Part shown: positions 15,781-23,908 of the stretch, in pieces
How positions within the stretch are numbered: the stretch's first letter is position 1
Layout of the letters: every line of letters begins with the position of its first letter
Assembly (NCBI GenBank): GCA_016125215.1
Contig: WGMF01000011.1
Location: 1 to 64,000 of the forward strand
Direction: 5' to 3'
Length of the DNA: 64,000 bases
DNA from: Phycisphaera sp.
GTDB taxonomy: Bacteria; Planctomycetota; Phycisphaerae; Phycisphaerales; Phycisphaeraceae
Notes under the pieces: generated by a model
Told to the model about the DNA's origin: nothing
Database searches by the model: none
The model's input: only the letters and a program-made list of their open reading frames with translations
Translations under genes and position numbers: made by a program

Positions 15781-16899
15781 ATGCGCGCCATCGTCACCGG
15801 CCAGATCGGGATGGACAAGAAGGACTACCTCGAAAAGGTCGTCCGTCTGGCCGGCGAACGCGGCGAAACCATCAGCCTCTACAACGTCGGCGACATGATG
15901 TACCAGGAGGCCCCCGACGTGCGCCCCGGACGCATCCTCGACCTCCAACTCTCACGCCTCAACGCCCTGCGTCGCTCGACCTTCAAAGACATCATCGCCC
16001 AGTCGGCCGGCCAGAAGAACATCATCGTCAACACCCACGCCACCTTCCGCTGGCGGCACGGCCTGTTCTCCGCGTTCGACTTCGACCAGCTCCAGGCCCT
16101 CGAAGCCGACGTGCTCGTCTGCCTGCTCGACAACATCGAGGTCGTGGCCGACCGGCTCAAACGCGACCACACCACCGACGCCACGCTCAAGGACCTCATG
16201 GTCTGGCGCGAAGAAGAGATCATGGCCACCGAACTCGTGGCCCAGGCCCTGGGCATCGGCAACCGCTTCTACGTCCTCTCGCGCGGCCGACACACCGACA
16301 CCACCGAGACCTGCTTCCGGCTCGTCTGCCGACCGCAGATGAAAACGGTCTACCCCTCGTTCCCCATGACGCACGTCGTCAACCTCCCCAAAGTTCTTGA
16401 AGAGATCGACGCCTTCCGTGCCAAGCTTGCCGATCACTTCATCGCCTTCGACCCCGGCGACGTGGATGAAAAAATGCTCCTGGACTCCGCCATCGCCGCG
16501 GCGCGCGACGGCAAAGAATTCGTCACCACCCAGCCCGGCTCGTTCACCGGAGGACGAAAAACCATCGACGTGTCGGTCAAACAGGTCCTCGACATCGCAG
16601 GCGACATCGACGGGCAGATCTACTCGCGCGACTTCAAAATGGTCCGACAGAGCGACATGATCGTCAGCCTCGTCCCCGAACTGCCCGACGGCATGCCGGG
16701 ACTCTCCTCCGGCGTCGAACGCGAACTCCACCACGCCTTCGAGCACGGCCGCGATGTCTACGTCGTCTGGAAACCCAAACGCTCACCCAGCCCCTTCATC
16801 ACCGAGACCGCCACGAAAGTCTTCAAGAGCGTCGAAGAAGCGCTGCGCCACTTCGAGGCCCAGGGCTTCTTCTACCACGGCAACCTCTTCGGGCACTGA
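15781..16899 (+). CDS. P-loop kinase fused to a nucleoside-deoxyribosyltransferase-like domain
   Basis: The 372-residue protein starts with a P-loop-like strand and loop (MRAIVTGQIGMDKKDYLEKV) followed by a region similar to archaeal adenylate kinase/AAA proteins (NIIVNTHATFRWRHG, then ADVLVCLLDNIEVVADRLK). From about residue 280 the sequence (YSRDFKMVRQSDMIVSLVPE, then SSGVERELHHAFEHGRDVYV) has the layout of nucleoside 2-deoxyribosyltransferases: D, then S-G-x-x-x-E. I infer a nucleotide-binding enzyme of unknown reaction. A GGAG lies seven bases before ATG 15781. Confidence 0.65.
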   Translation: MRAIVTGQIGMDKKDYLEKVVRLAGERGETISLYNVGDMMYQEAPDVRPGRILDLQLSRLNALRRSTFKDIIAQSAGQKNIIVNTHATFRWRHGLFSAFDFDQLQALEADVLVCLLDNIEVVADRLKRDHTTDATLKDLMVWREEEIMATELVAQALGIGNRFYVLSRGRHTDTTETCFRLVCRPQMKTVYPSFPMTHVVNLPKVLEEIDAFRAKLADHFIAFDPGDVDEKMLLDSAIAAARDGKEFVTTQPGSFTGGRKTIDVSVKQVLDIAGDIDGQIYSRDFKMVRQSDMIVSLVPELPDGMPGLSSGVERELHHAFEHGRDVYVVWKPKRSPSPFITETATKVFKSVEEALRHFEAQGFFYHGNLFGH

Positions 16900-16909
16900 C
16901 CCCCGGAAG

Positions 16910-17063
16910 CTAAGAAAGTGTGTGAGAAGCCAGGCTGAAATCACGAGGGTGTGTATCTGGGTGCCACTGGCGGCTTGTCCGCCAGTGAAAAAGCCGTACA
17001 TTTCAAGCACTGGCGGACAAGCCGCCAGTGGCACACCCAGGCTTCTCACACGCTTTCTAAGAA
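16910..17063. mobile_element. MITE-like palindromic element, copy 2 (inverted)
   Basis: The sequence between AAGAAAGTGTGTGAGAAGCC and GGCTTCTCACACGCTTTCTA is the reverse complement of copy 1 at 12035-12187 with only scattered differences. The core hairpin pairs CACTGGCGGCTTGTCCGCCA with its complement around AAAAAGCCGTACATTTCAAG. It sits between convergent genes and may also terminate both. Confidence 0.82.
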
Positions 17064-17103
17064 GGAACGTTAACCCCGAACCCCGAGGGCGTATCGCACC
17101 CCG

Positions 17104-18315
17104 TCACGCCCCGACGACCTCCATCGCGATCCGCTCCCATTCGCTCAGCCGCGCGGGGTCGTTGCGGATCGTGCTCAGGTCCTTGAGGATCAACTCGCAC
17201 GGCGTGTTGTGCTTCCGGCAGGACTCGACGGTCTCGACCAGCTCTTTACGCACCAGCCCTTCGTCGAACGAATCCATCGCCAGAAAAGCCGGGTTGGGCT
17301 TGGCGGACATGACATAGTCGCCGTGGATTTTCTCGGCCATGATCGGCTTGTTCGCCCACGGGCTGGCTGAAATCTTGCGCACCGTCTTGAGCTTGCGGAT
17401 GATGTCGATCTTGTTGTGCAGCGGCTCGCAGCACCCGTAGTAGACCAGCCCGTAACGGTCCAGCAGCGACTTGATCGGGTCGATGTCGAACTCCTCGTGC
17501 ATGGCCGGCGAAACCTCGGAGAACATCTGCGCCATCGAGAACGTCCACGTGTCTTTGGCGGTCGCCTTTTTGCCGTCGTAATCCCCGGACGGCAGCTCGT
17601 CACAGAACGCGCCGGTGCAGTGGACCTCCTGCGGTGCCGGCTCGAGCAGGCCAAGCTCTTCGTACTGGTCCAGCACGCCGTGCTCCATCTCGACGAATCT
17701 GGCAATCAACTCCGCGATGTATTCCGGGCGGTCAGCCAGATCGTAAAGCACGCGCTCGGGCGAGATCAGCGTCGTGATCCGGTCCCACAGGCCCGAGTGT
17801 CTGCCCACGCCGACCAGCCGGACCGGCAAGACACCGTCCAATACCTCGCTGACTTCGGCAAGGCGTTGGCGGTCGAGTTCCGGGTCGACCTCGACCACGG
17901 GCGTCTTGAGCGCGCGGACCTCTTCGACCGTCGTGAGCTGTTCTTCATAGTGCTGCGAGAGGCCCTTCCTCTCGACCTTCCACTCGGGGCCGATCTTGGC
18001 GTTGCGCACCGTCTTTTCGATGCCCAGCCAGGGCAGCACGACCATGTCGACCTTGAAGTGCTCCCAGACATAAAGCGTCATCCGCAAGCGACGCTCGATG
18101 CTATGGAGCAGGCCCTCTTGTGTGACCATCTCCTGTCCGCCCCAGGGCAACTCGTCCCAGGGCAACTGGTCGATCCGCACCATGGGTCTGACGGGTTTGA
18201 GCGCGTTGTGGCAACGCCAGAGGTCGATGGTCTGTTGTTGTCGGGGCAGCGCAGCGATCTGGGCGTAACGCTTGCCCAACTCTCGGATCGTTTCTCGCTG
18301 TTTCTTATCAAGCAT
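17104..18315 (-). CDS. Uroporphyrinogen decarboxylase-like protein
   Basis: The 403-residue protein belongs to the URO-D/HemE-like TIM-barrel superfamily, which also holds corrinoid methyltransferases. Supporting segments are LVGVGRHSGLWDRITTLISP, MEHGVLDQYEELGLL and YGLVYYGCCEPLHNKIDIIR, the last with a Cys-Cys close to the usual zinc or substrate site. It is much divergent from true HemE and the N-terminal arginines of HemE are not visible, so heme synthesis is unlikely. It lies 60 bases downstream of a PhyH gene on the same strand and probably forms a catabolic operon with it. Confidence 0.72.
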   Translation of the reverse strand: MLDKKQRETIRELGKRYAQIAALPRQQQTIDLWRCHNALKPVRPMVRIDQLPWDELPWGGQEMVTQEGLLHSIERRLRMTLYVWEHFKVDMVVLPWLGIEKTVRNAKIGPEWKVERKGLSQHYEEQLTTVEEVRALKTPVVEVDPELDRQRLAEVSEVLDGVLPVRLVGVGRHSGLWDRITTLISPERVLYDLADRPEYIAELIARFVEMEHGVLDQYEELGLLEPAPQEVHCTGAFCDELPSGDYDGKKATAKDTWTFSMAQMFSEVSPAMHEEFDIDPIKSLLDRYGLVYYGCCEPLHNKIDIIRKLKTVRKISASPWANKPIMAEKIHGDYVMSAKPNPAFLAMDSFDEGLVRKELVETVESCRKHNTPCELILKDLSTIRNDPARLSEWERIAMEVVGA

Positions 18316-18375
18316 GGTGTCAACTATCGATGTTTCTCTGGGTGCGCCCCACCCGTCTCTACGCTGATGCGGGGG

Positions 18376-19185
18376 CTAATGCCCCGCCGGTTGGCCGTCC
18401 TGATGTTTGGCTATCCAGCCCGCGTTGGGCCCGGTCGGATCGCCGTAGGTGTTCCCCGCCCTGTCCCGGCCCCGTGCGAGGTAGATTTCAAATTGACTGT
18501 TGGGAAAAGGCATGTGCTTCGTGGCGGCCGAGATGTATCGCATCGTGTATCCACAGCGACGCATCGTGCCCTTGTTCGCGGCCGAGCCGTGGATGATGCG
18601 ACCGTCGTGCAGCGAAGCCTGTCCCGCTTTGAGCACGCAGTCGACCGCCTTGGATTCATCGTACTGGCCCTGGCGGATCTCGGAGCCGAAGACCTGCTCC
18701 TTCGGGTTGGCCACCGGGTCGTAATCGCTAAAGCCGTTGAGGTGCGTGCCGGGGATCACACGCATGCAGCCGTTCTCGGGCGTCGAGGGGTCGACTGCCA
18801 GCCAGACCGTGACGACGCGCATCGGGTCGAGCCGACCTTTCCAGTAGGCGCTGTCCTCGTGCCAGGGCACGCGTTTGCCGATGGCCGGCGGCTTGCAGAT
18901 GAAGTGCGAACTGAACAGCGCGATGTCCGGGCCGAGGATCGGCTCGACAAGGTCGAGCACTTCGTCGTCGAGCAGCCAGTCGAACAGACGCGGGTGCCAG
19001 AAGTGCGGCACGTCCATGTGCTCGGGGCTGCGCGAGCGACCGGTGGTGCTCCACTCATCAAGCAGCTCATCGAAATACGTTTTGAGCGCTTCGAACTTCC
19101 CGGGCTTGAACACGTCCACCCCGGGCAACAGAAAGCCCTCGGCGTTGAACTTCTCGACGTGTTGGGGTGTGAGTCGTGCGGTCAT
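18376..19185 (-). CDS. Phytanoyl-CoA dioxygenase (PhyH) family protein
   Basis: This is a probable Fe(II)/2-oxoglutarate-dependent oxygenase of 269 residues. The facial triad is visible as His and Asp of VPWHEDSAYWKG and a distal His in DGRIIHGSAANKG, and the Arg that holds 2-oxoglutarate is likely in RRCGYTMRYI. CMRVIPGTH is typical of PhyH. ATG 19185 (MTARLTPQHVEKF) has a GGAG nine bases upstream; the open frame extends much further but without family similarity. An AraC-type regulator is divergently encoded, and the URO-D-like gene follows. Substrate is unknown. Confidence 0.85.
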   Translation of the reverse strand: MTARLTPQHVEKFNAEGFLLPGVDVFKPGKFEALKTYFDELLDEWSTTGRSRSPEHMDVPHFWHPRLFDWLLDDEVLDLVEPILGPDIALFSSHFICKPPAIGKRVPWHEDSAYWKGRLDPMRVVTVWLAVDPSTPENGCMRVIPGTHLNGFSDYDPVANPKEQVFGSEIRQGQYDESKAVDCVLKAGQASLHDGRIIHGSAANKGTMRRCGYTMRYISAATKHMPFPNSQFEIYLARGRDRAGNTYGDPTGPNAGWIAKHQDGQPAGH

Positions 19186-19298
19186 GGTCGTCGTGCTCCG
19201 TGGTGGTGAATATCTGGACACGCCGAACCACGCCGGCCGCGCCCCGTCCCCGCCCTGATGGGACGTGATGATTAAAACACACAATACAAGGAATATCT

Positions 19299-19331
19299 TG
19301 CCTGAATTCAGGCATTTTATTACACTGTAAT
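19299..19331. promoter_or_regulatory. Two palindromes between phyH and the AraC-type gene
   Basis: TGCCTGAATTCAGGCA (19299-19314) is a perfect 16-base palindrome. ATTACACTGTAAT (19319-19331) has perfect 6-base arms around one base. They lie in an AT-rich divergent intergenic region and are good operator candidates for the AraC-type regulator. Confidence 0.55.
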
Positions 19332-19350
19332 GATATTTTCGGCTTTCACC

Positions 19351-20220
19351 ATGGTCCCGCGATTCAAGATTAAACAATTCGTCGAACCCGGGCGGCACTA
19401 CCACGTCGCCCGTCAGAGCTACACACCCGGGTCGGGCTGCGGCCTGCACGACCACGATTTCTGCGAGGTCTTCTGGATCGAGCGCGGCTGTGCGGGGCAC
19501 GCGGTGAACGGTCAGATGCAAAACCTCGATGCGGGCACGGTGGTCTTCATCCGCCCACAAGACGCCCACAGCTTCAAGCCCGTCGGCGGGGGGTTCACCC
19601 TTGTCAACGTCGCCTTTGCACAACGCGAGGCCCGTACCCTTACAGGTCGTTACTATCGACACGCCACGCAACAAACACCCGCGCTTGCCAACCCCTGGTC
19701 GGACAAGCAACCCTTGCCCTTTTCCATGACCGTCGGCCCGGAGGGGCTAGTGCAACTGGCCTACTGGAGCCAGCGGCTGCCCGGTCTGGAGAACGACCGC
19801 CTCACCTTCGACGCCTTCATGCTCCACCTCCACCACCTCTGCACCACGCCAGCCCAATCCCCCGCCACCACTCCCCCCCGTGACGCCCCCTCCTGGCTAC
19901 ACGACGCCCTGCAGGACCTGGCCCAACAAGACCGCCTGCACAACGCCCCGCAACGCCTCTCGCAACTGGCCGACCGTTCGCCCGAACACCTCAACCGCGT
20001 CATCCGCAAATCGTTCGGCTGCACCACCACCGACCTGGCCAACCGTGTCCGCCTCGAACGCGCAGCCCGTCTCCTGAGCATGACCAGCCGACCCATCCTC
20101 CGCATCGCCGACGACAGCGGGTTCGACAACCTCGGGTATTTCTACCGCCTGTTCCGCGATCACTTCGGCGTGACCCCCCGGCGATACCGACTGGACAAGA
20201 CCGCCGTCGTCCGGGCGTGA
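19351..20220 (+). CDS. AraC family transcriptional regulator
   Basis: The 289-residue protein has an N-terminal cupin sensor (YHVARQSYTPGSGCGLHDHD, then DAGTVVFIRPQDAHSF) and a C-terminal double helix-turn-helix (LADRSPEHLNRVIRKSFGCT, then IADDSGFDNLGYFYRLFRDH) ending in the typical FGVTPRRYR. It probably senses a small ligand and controls the divergent phyH/URO-D-like genes. ATG 19351 is chosen because the alternative ATG at 19330 lies inside the ATTACACTGTAAT palindrome; the added seven residues look non-essential. Confidence 0.87.
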   Translation: MVPRFKIKQFVEPGRHYHVARQSYTPGSGCGLHDHDFCEVFWIERGCAGHAVNGQMQNLDAGTVVFIRPQDAHSFKPVGGGFTLVNVAFAQREARTLTGRYYRHATQQTPALANPWSDKQPLPFSMTVGPEGLVQLAYWSQRLPGLENDRLTFDAFMLHLHHLCTTPAQSPATTPPRDAPSWLHDALQDLAQQDRLHNAPQRLSQLADRSPEHLNRVIRKSFGCTTTDLANRVRLERAARLLSMTSRPILRIADDSGFDNLGYFYRLFRDHFGVTPRRYRLDKTAVVRA

Positions 20221-20235
20221 GAGGCTGGGACATTA

Positions 20236-20262
20236 GCCGCAGATGAACGCAGATGAACGCAG
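20236..20262. repeat. One-sided CGCAGATGAA tandem repeat
   Basis: CGCAGATGAA is repeated with a 10-base period (CCGCAGATGAACGCAGATGA and on). No opposite arm is visible. A diverged relative with CGCAAATGAA units lies at about 23711-23741. Confidence 0.65.
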
Positions 20263-20313
20263 ATGGGATACAAAATTTTTTGGACCAGTCGCTTTCCGGG
20301 GGTGACCGATGGA

Positions 20314-21240
20314 CTACCCAAGCAACCCGCGCTCGCGCAGGTAACGCAGCACGACCGTGTCGAAGGGGACCGAGGTGTCGGTGACCATGTACATCACGCC
20401 GCGCTTTCGGCAGAGGTCACGGACGTGCTGGCAGTAAGCCTGCAGGTTGGCCTTGTAGCGCTTGATTAGAGCCGGCCCGACGGAGACTTCCGCTACATCC
20501 GCGTCCTCCATGTCGATCAATCGTAAATCCCCGATCACGCCGCCGGCCTGCGGGTCGACCTCCTGCGGGGCCAGCAACTGGATCGCGTAGGCGTCGAACC
20601 GCTCCGCCGCGAGATAACGCAGCGCGTCGCTCAGTTCGCCCTTGTCGAAGAAATCACTCACCAGCACGACAACGCCCTTTTGCCTCTGCATGAGCGTGAA
20701 GCGGCGCAGCACGTCGCTCAGGTTGCCCGCGCCGCGCCGATCCTCACCGGCTCTTGATTGGTCGGCAATGAATTCGAGCATCTGCGGGATCGGTCGTCGG
20801 CCACGGAGGTTGGGCAATTGCCCCAACAGCACGTCCGCAAAGCTATACACGCTCACACGGTTGTAATTGACCAGCCCGATGTACCCCAGCGCCGCCGCGA
20901 GTCGCTGCGCGTACTCCACCTTCCGGGGTTCGCCGTAGTGCATCGAACGTGAGACATCGAAGATCAGCGACACCGAGAGGTCTTCCTCTTCCATGAACAG
21001 GCGGAGGAAGAGCTTGTCGAGGCGTGCGTAGAGGTTCCAGTCGATAAACCGCAGGTCGTCGCCGACGACGTAGGAGCGGTAGTCAGCGAACTCGACCGAC
21101 TGGCCACGCTTCTTGGACCGCCGTTCGCCCTGCAATTTGCCCTGCAGAATCTTTCGGCTCATGACATCGAGCCGATCAAGCTGCTGCATGAACAGCGGCG
21201 AGAGGAGCGACTGCTTCGGGGTGGTCTGGGTTTCAGCCAT
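20314..21240 (-). CDS. DUF58 domain protein (VWA-like)
   Basis: The 308-residue protein has the DUF58 signature FADYRSYVVGDDLRFIDWNL, then LYARLDKLFLRLF, and a von Willebrand A-like fold with the metal-site motif FDVSRSMHYG. Such proteins usually act with a MoxR AAA ATPase in assembly or envelope stress functions, and the partner is commonly next door. Here no MoxR gene is adjacent: upstream is a repeat locus and a symporter gene. It may be a solitary copy, or the repeat insertion may have separated it. ATG 21240 gives the expected start. Confidence 0.88.
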   Translation of the reverse strand: MAETQTTPKQSLLSPLFMQQLDRLDVMSRKILQGKLQGERRSKKRGQSVEFADYRSYVVGDDLRFIDWNLYARLDKLFLRLFMEEEDLSVSLIFDVSRSMHYGEPRKVEYAQRLAAALGYIGLVNYNRVSVYSFADVLLGQLPNLRGRRPIPQMLEFIADQSRAGEDRRGAGNLSDVLRRFTLMQRQKGVVVLVSDFFDKGELSDALRYLAAERFDAYAIQLLAPQEVDPQAGGVIGDLRLIDMEDADVAEVSVGPALIKRYKANLQAYCQHVRDLCRKRGVMYMVTDTSVPFDTVVLRYLRERGLLG

Positions 21241-21252
21241 GATCGATCAGGG

Positions 21253-21443
21253 AATTTCTCGCGAAGCACGCGAAGGCGCGAAGAGGGAAAAGGGGCTGGG
21301 ATATCGAGTACCGGGGCAAGGAAAATGCTCAAACAAGTTTGAGCATTCATCATCAAAGGATCAGTGCAGACATGATCCTTCGATCTCGCACCATCATAGA
21401 TTGCTTGCCCCCTTCGCGTCTTCGCGTGCTTCGCGAGAACTTT
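21253..21443. repeat. Paired inverted repeat made of 9-nt units (locus F)
   Basis: The left arm is TTTCTCGCGAAGCACGCGAA with GGCGCGAAG following. The right arm (21412-21440) is CTTCGCGTCTTCGCGTGCTT and CGCGAGAA, its close reverse complement. The interior includes GAGCATTCATCATCAAAGGA, a possible remnant of the CATCAATCATC repeat. Confidence 0.85.
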
Positions 21444-21445
21444 TC

Positions 21446-23296
21446 CTAATGCTCTGGCGCGGTTTCGATTTCGACGGCCGGGCCGGCGCCTTCGGGCTCG
21501 CGGACGGCGTCGATCATGTCCTTGACCTTTTCGCTGGGTCCGGGGCAGAAGGGGGTCAGCCCGAGTGTGACGGCAAAGTTCAGTCCCATGCCGATGGTGC
21601 CGATGCCGGTCGGCCCGATGTCGAAGCACCAGTTGCTCCACCCGCCGTAGACCGTGCCGATGATGTAGGTCGCGGTGAAGCCCAGGCCGACGACCATACC
21701 CAACAGTGCGGGGACGGTGCCGACGCGCTTGGAGAAGATGCCCAGGACGATGACGGGGAAGAAGCTCGACGCCGCCAGACCGAACGCAAAAGCGACCACC
21801 TGCGAGACGAAGCCGGGCGGGTAGATGCCGAAGATGCCCGCGATGACGACGGCCACGCCGATGACCGTGCGCCCGACAAGCAGGCGTCTGGCCTCAGTTG
21901 AACTCGGGTCGATCATGCGTGCGTAGAGGTCGTGCGCGATGCTGGAGGAGATGACCAGGAGCAGGCCGGACGCGGTGGAGAGCGCCGCGGCGAGCCCGCC
22001 CGCCGCGACGAGTGCGATGATCCAGTTGGAGAGTTCCGCCATCTCGGGCACGGCCAGGACCATGATGTCGCGGTCGGGTCCGGAGAGCTTGTGGGCCTTC
22101 ATGATCGGGCGCCAGTCGCGTCCCTGTGCGCCGAAGGAGTCTATCCATTTCTGGTGATCGACGCGGATGTCGTCGAGCGTCCACGACGCCTTGTCGAGGG
22201 TGACGTTGCCGGTGCGGAAGATTTCGTTGTCGTCGTTGTTGGAATAGCGGACAGCCCCGTCGCCGTCGTCGAGCCAGACGACCAGTCCGGTCTTGCGCCA
22301 GTTGGTGAACCACGAAGGCAGTTGGGCCTCGGTCTTGCCCTGGATGGAGTCGATCATGTAGTAGCGGGCAAAGACCGCGGTGGCGGGCGCTGAGAGGTAG
22401 AGCAGGGAGATGAAGAAGAGCGCCCAGAAGGCGGACCATCGTGCCGCCTTGACGTTCTTGACGGTGTAGAACCGGACGATGACGTGGGGCAGGCCGGCCG
22501 TGCCCGCCATGAGCGCGAGGGTGACGCAGAAGAGGTTAAGCAGTTTAACCCGGTCGTCTGGAGAGTCGTACCCGAACGCGCCGGTGTAACTGGCAAAACC
22601 CAGGTCGTGGTGGATCTGGTTGAGCTTGTCGAGGAGGTAGGTGGGTTCGGAGAGCAGTTGCGAGCCCAGGCCGACCTGCGGAAGCGTCGCGCCGGTGAGT
22701 TTGATGCTGATGGCAATGGCGGGGATGAGGAACGCGGTGATGAGGACCCAGTACTGGGCGACCTGCGTCCAGGTGATGCCCTTCATCCCGCCGAGCGTGG
22801 CGTAGACGAAGACGATGGCCATGCCGATGATGACGCCGCGGTCGATCGAGACATCGAGGAATCGGGAGAAGACGATGCCGACGCCGCGCATCTGGCCGGC
22901 CACGTAGGTGAAGCTCACGAAGATGGCACAGAAGATGGCCACGGATCGTGCGACATTGGACTCGTATCGGTCGCCGACGAAGTCGGGCACGGTGAAGTGA
23001 CCGAACTTGCGCAGGTAAGGCGCGAGAAGGAGCGCGAGCAACACGTACCCGCCGGTCCAGCCCATGAGGAACTGCCCGCCTGCGAAGCCCATGAAGGAGA
23101 TGATGCCGGCCATGGAGATGAAGGAGGCGGCGGACATCCAGTCGGCGCCGGTGGCCATGCCGTTGGCGATGGCGGGAACGCCCCGGCCGGCGACGTAGAA
23201 GCCGTGCGTGTCCTTGACGCGCGAGAGCCATGCAATGAACAGGTAGAGCGTGAAGGTGATCCCGACGATCAGGTAGGTCCACTGGGTCACGCTCAT
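21446..23296 (-). CDS. Sodium:solute symporter (ActP/VC_2705-like)
   Basis: The 616-residue membrane protein has about 13 transmembrane helices and matches the SSS family in SRVKDTHGFYVAGRGVPAIA, ATGADWMSAASFISMAGIIS and the late ATGLLLVISSSIAHDLY-type helix (TASGLLLVISSSIAHDLYAR). A roughly 100-residue soluble insert (QLPSWFTNWRKTGLVVWLDD onwards) sits mid-protein. It is preceded 37 bases upstream by a DUF4212 gene, the small partner subunit of the VC_2705 subfamily, so the pair probably imports acetate or another monocarboxylate with sodium. The exact substrate is not shown by the sequence. Confidence 0.9.
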   Translation of the reverse strand: MSVTQWTYLIVGITFTLYLFIAWLSRVKDTHGFYVAGRGVPAIANGMATGADWMSAASFISMAGIISFMGFAGGQFLMGWTGGYVLLALLLAPYLRKFGHFTVPDFVGDRYESNVARSVAIFCAIFVSFTYVAGQMRGVGIVFSRFLDVSIDRGVIIGMAIVFVYATLGGMKGITWTQVAQYWVLITAFLIPAIAISIKLTGATLPQVGLGSQLLSEPTYLLDKLNQIHHDLGFASYTGAFGYDSPDDRVKLLNLFCVTLALMAGTAGLPHVIVRFYTVKNVKAARWSAFWALFFISLLYLSAPATAVFARYYMIDSIQGKTEAQLPSWFTNWRKTGLVVWLDDGDGAVRYSNNDDNEIFRTGNVTLDKASWTLDDIRVDHQKWIDSFGAQGRDWRPIMKAHKLSGPDRDIMVLAVPEMAELSNWIIALVAAGGLAAALSTASGLLLVISSSIAHDLYARMIDPSSTEARRLLVGRTVIGVAVVIAGIFGIYPPGFVSQVVAFAFGLAASSFFPVIVLGIFSKRVGTVPALLGMVVGLGFTATYIIGTVYGGWSNWCFDIGPTGIGTIGMGLNFAVTLGLTPFCPGPSEKVKDMIDAVREPEGAGPAVEIETAPEH

Positions 23297-23332
23297 GCGT
23301 GGTCTCCGGTTGCGTGGTCGGCGTAGGTCGGC

Positions 23333-23665
23333 TTAGTTTTCAGCCGAGCCGTTCTTGAGCGATTCAAGCTCGTTGTGGTGCTTACGGTCCAGCGCGTTCA
23401 TCAGCACACAGTAGAGCAGGATGATGAGGACAAAGACGATGATCGCGCCCTGCTGCGCGAACCAGAACCCCAGCGGGAATCCGCCGAGCTTCACGGGCAG
23501 CTTGTTGAGATAGTCCGCAAAGAGCACGCCGCACCCCAGGCCGGCGACGGCCCAGACCAGAAGTAGCGCCCGCATCACGAGCAGGTTCCATTTCCAGTAG
23601 CGGTCCAGTGAAGCCTGAACCTGCGGAGACTTGGCGTTGACCTGAGGGTTGTTTTTGTCAGACAT
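23333..23665 (-). CDS. DUF4212 small subunit of the sodium:solute symporter
   Basis: The 110-residue protein contains YWKWNLLVMRALLLVWAVAG and FPLGFWFAQQGAIIVFVLII, two transmembrane helices with the FWFAQQG motif typical of DUF4212. This family is regularly encoded directly before VC_2705-type symporters, as here, and is thought to be an accessory membrane subunit. ATG 23665 gives MSDKNNPQ, a polar start. It is the first gene of a two-gene operon. Confidence 0.88.
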   Translation of the reverse strand: MSDKNNPQVNAKSPQVQASLDRYWKWNLLVMRALLLVWAVAGLGCGVLFADYLNKLPVKLGGFPLGFWFAQQGAIIVFVLIILLYCVLMNALDRKHHNELESLKNGSAEN

Positions 23666-23710
23666 GTGTCTGACTTTTTATCGGAGCGGGCGAGAGAATG
23701 CAAGCTGGCG

Positions 23711-23905
23711 AAAAATAGCCGCAAATGAACGCGAATAAACGCAAATGGGGCGGGGGGGAGGTGGAGACAGGAACGAGCTACGCGACCTTGACCATTTAGC
23801 CCGGTCGCTTGCGACCAGAGGGCGAATTTCTGAGATCATCAATCAACATTCATCAATCATCAATGGATCGGATTCCCGACTTCATCCATCAGACATCAGA
23901 CATTC
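23711..23905. repeat. Repeat-filled gap: CGCAAATGAA units, TTTAGCCCGGTCGCTTGCG unit, CATCAATCATCAATGG copy
   Basis: Bases 23711-23741 carry degenerate CGCAAATGAA units. At about 23795 comes TTTAGCCCGGTCGCTTGCGA, also found near 15567, and from 23835 a CATTCATCAATCATCAATGG copy with GACATCAGACAT following. The two last modules occur in the same order in locus D, which suggests they move or duplicate together. Confidence 0.7.
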
Positions 23906-23908
23906 TTC

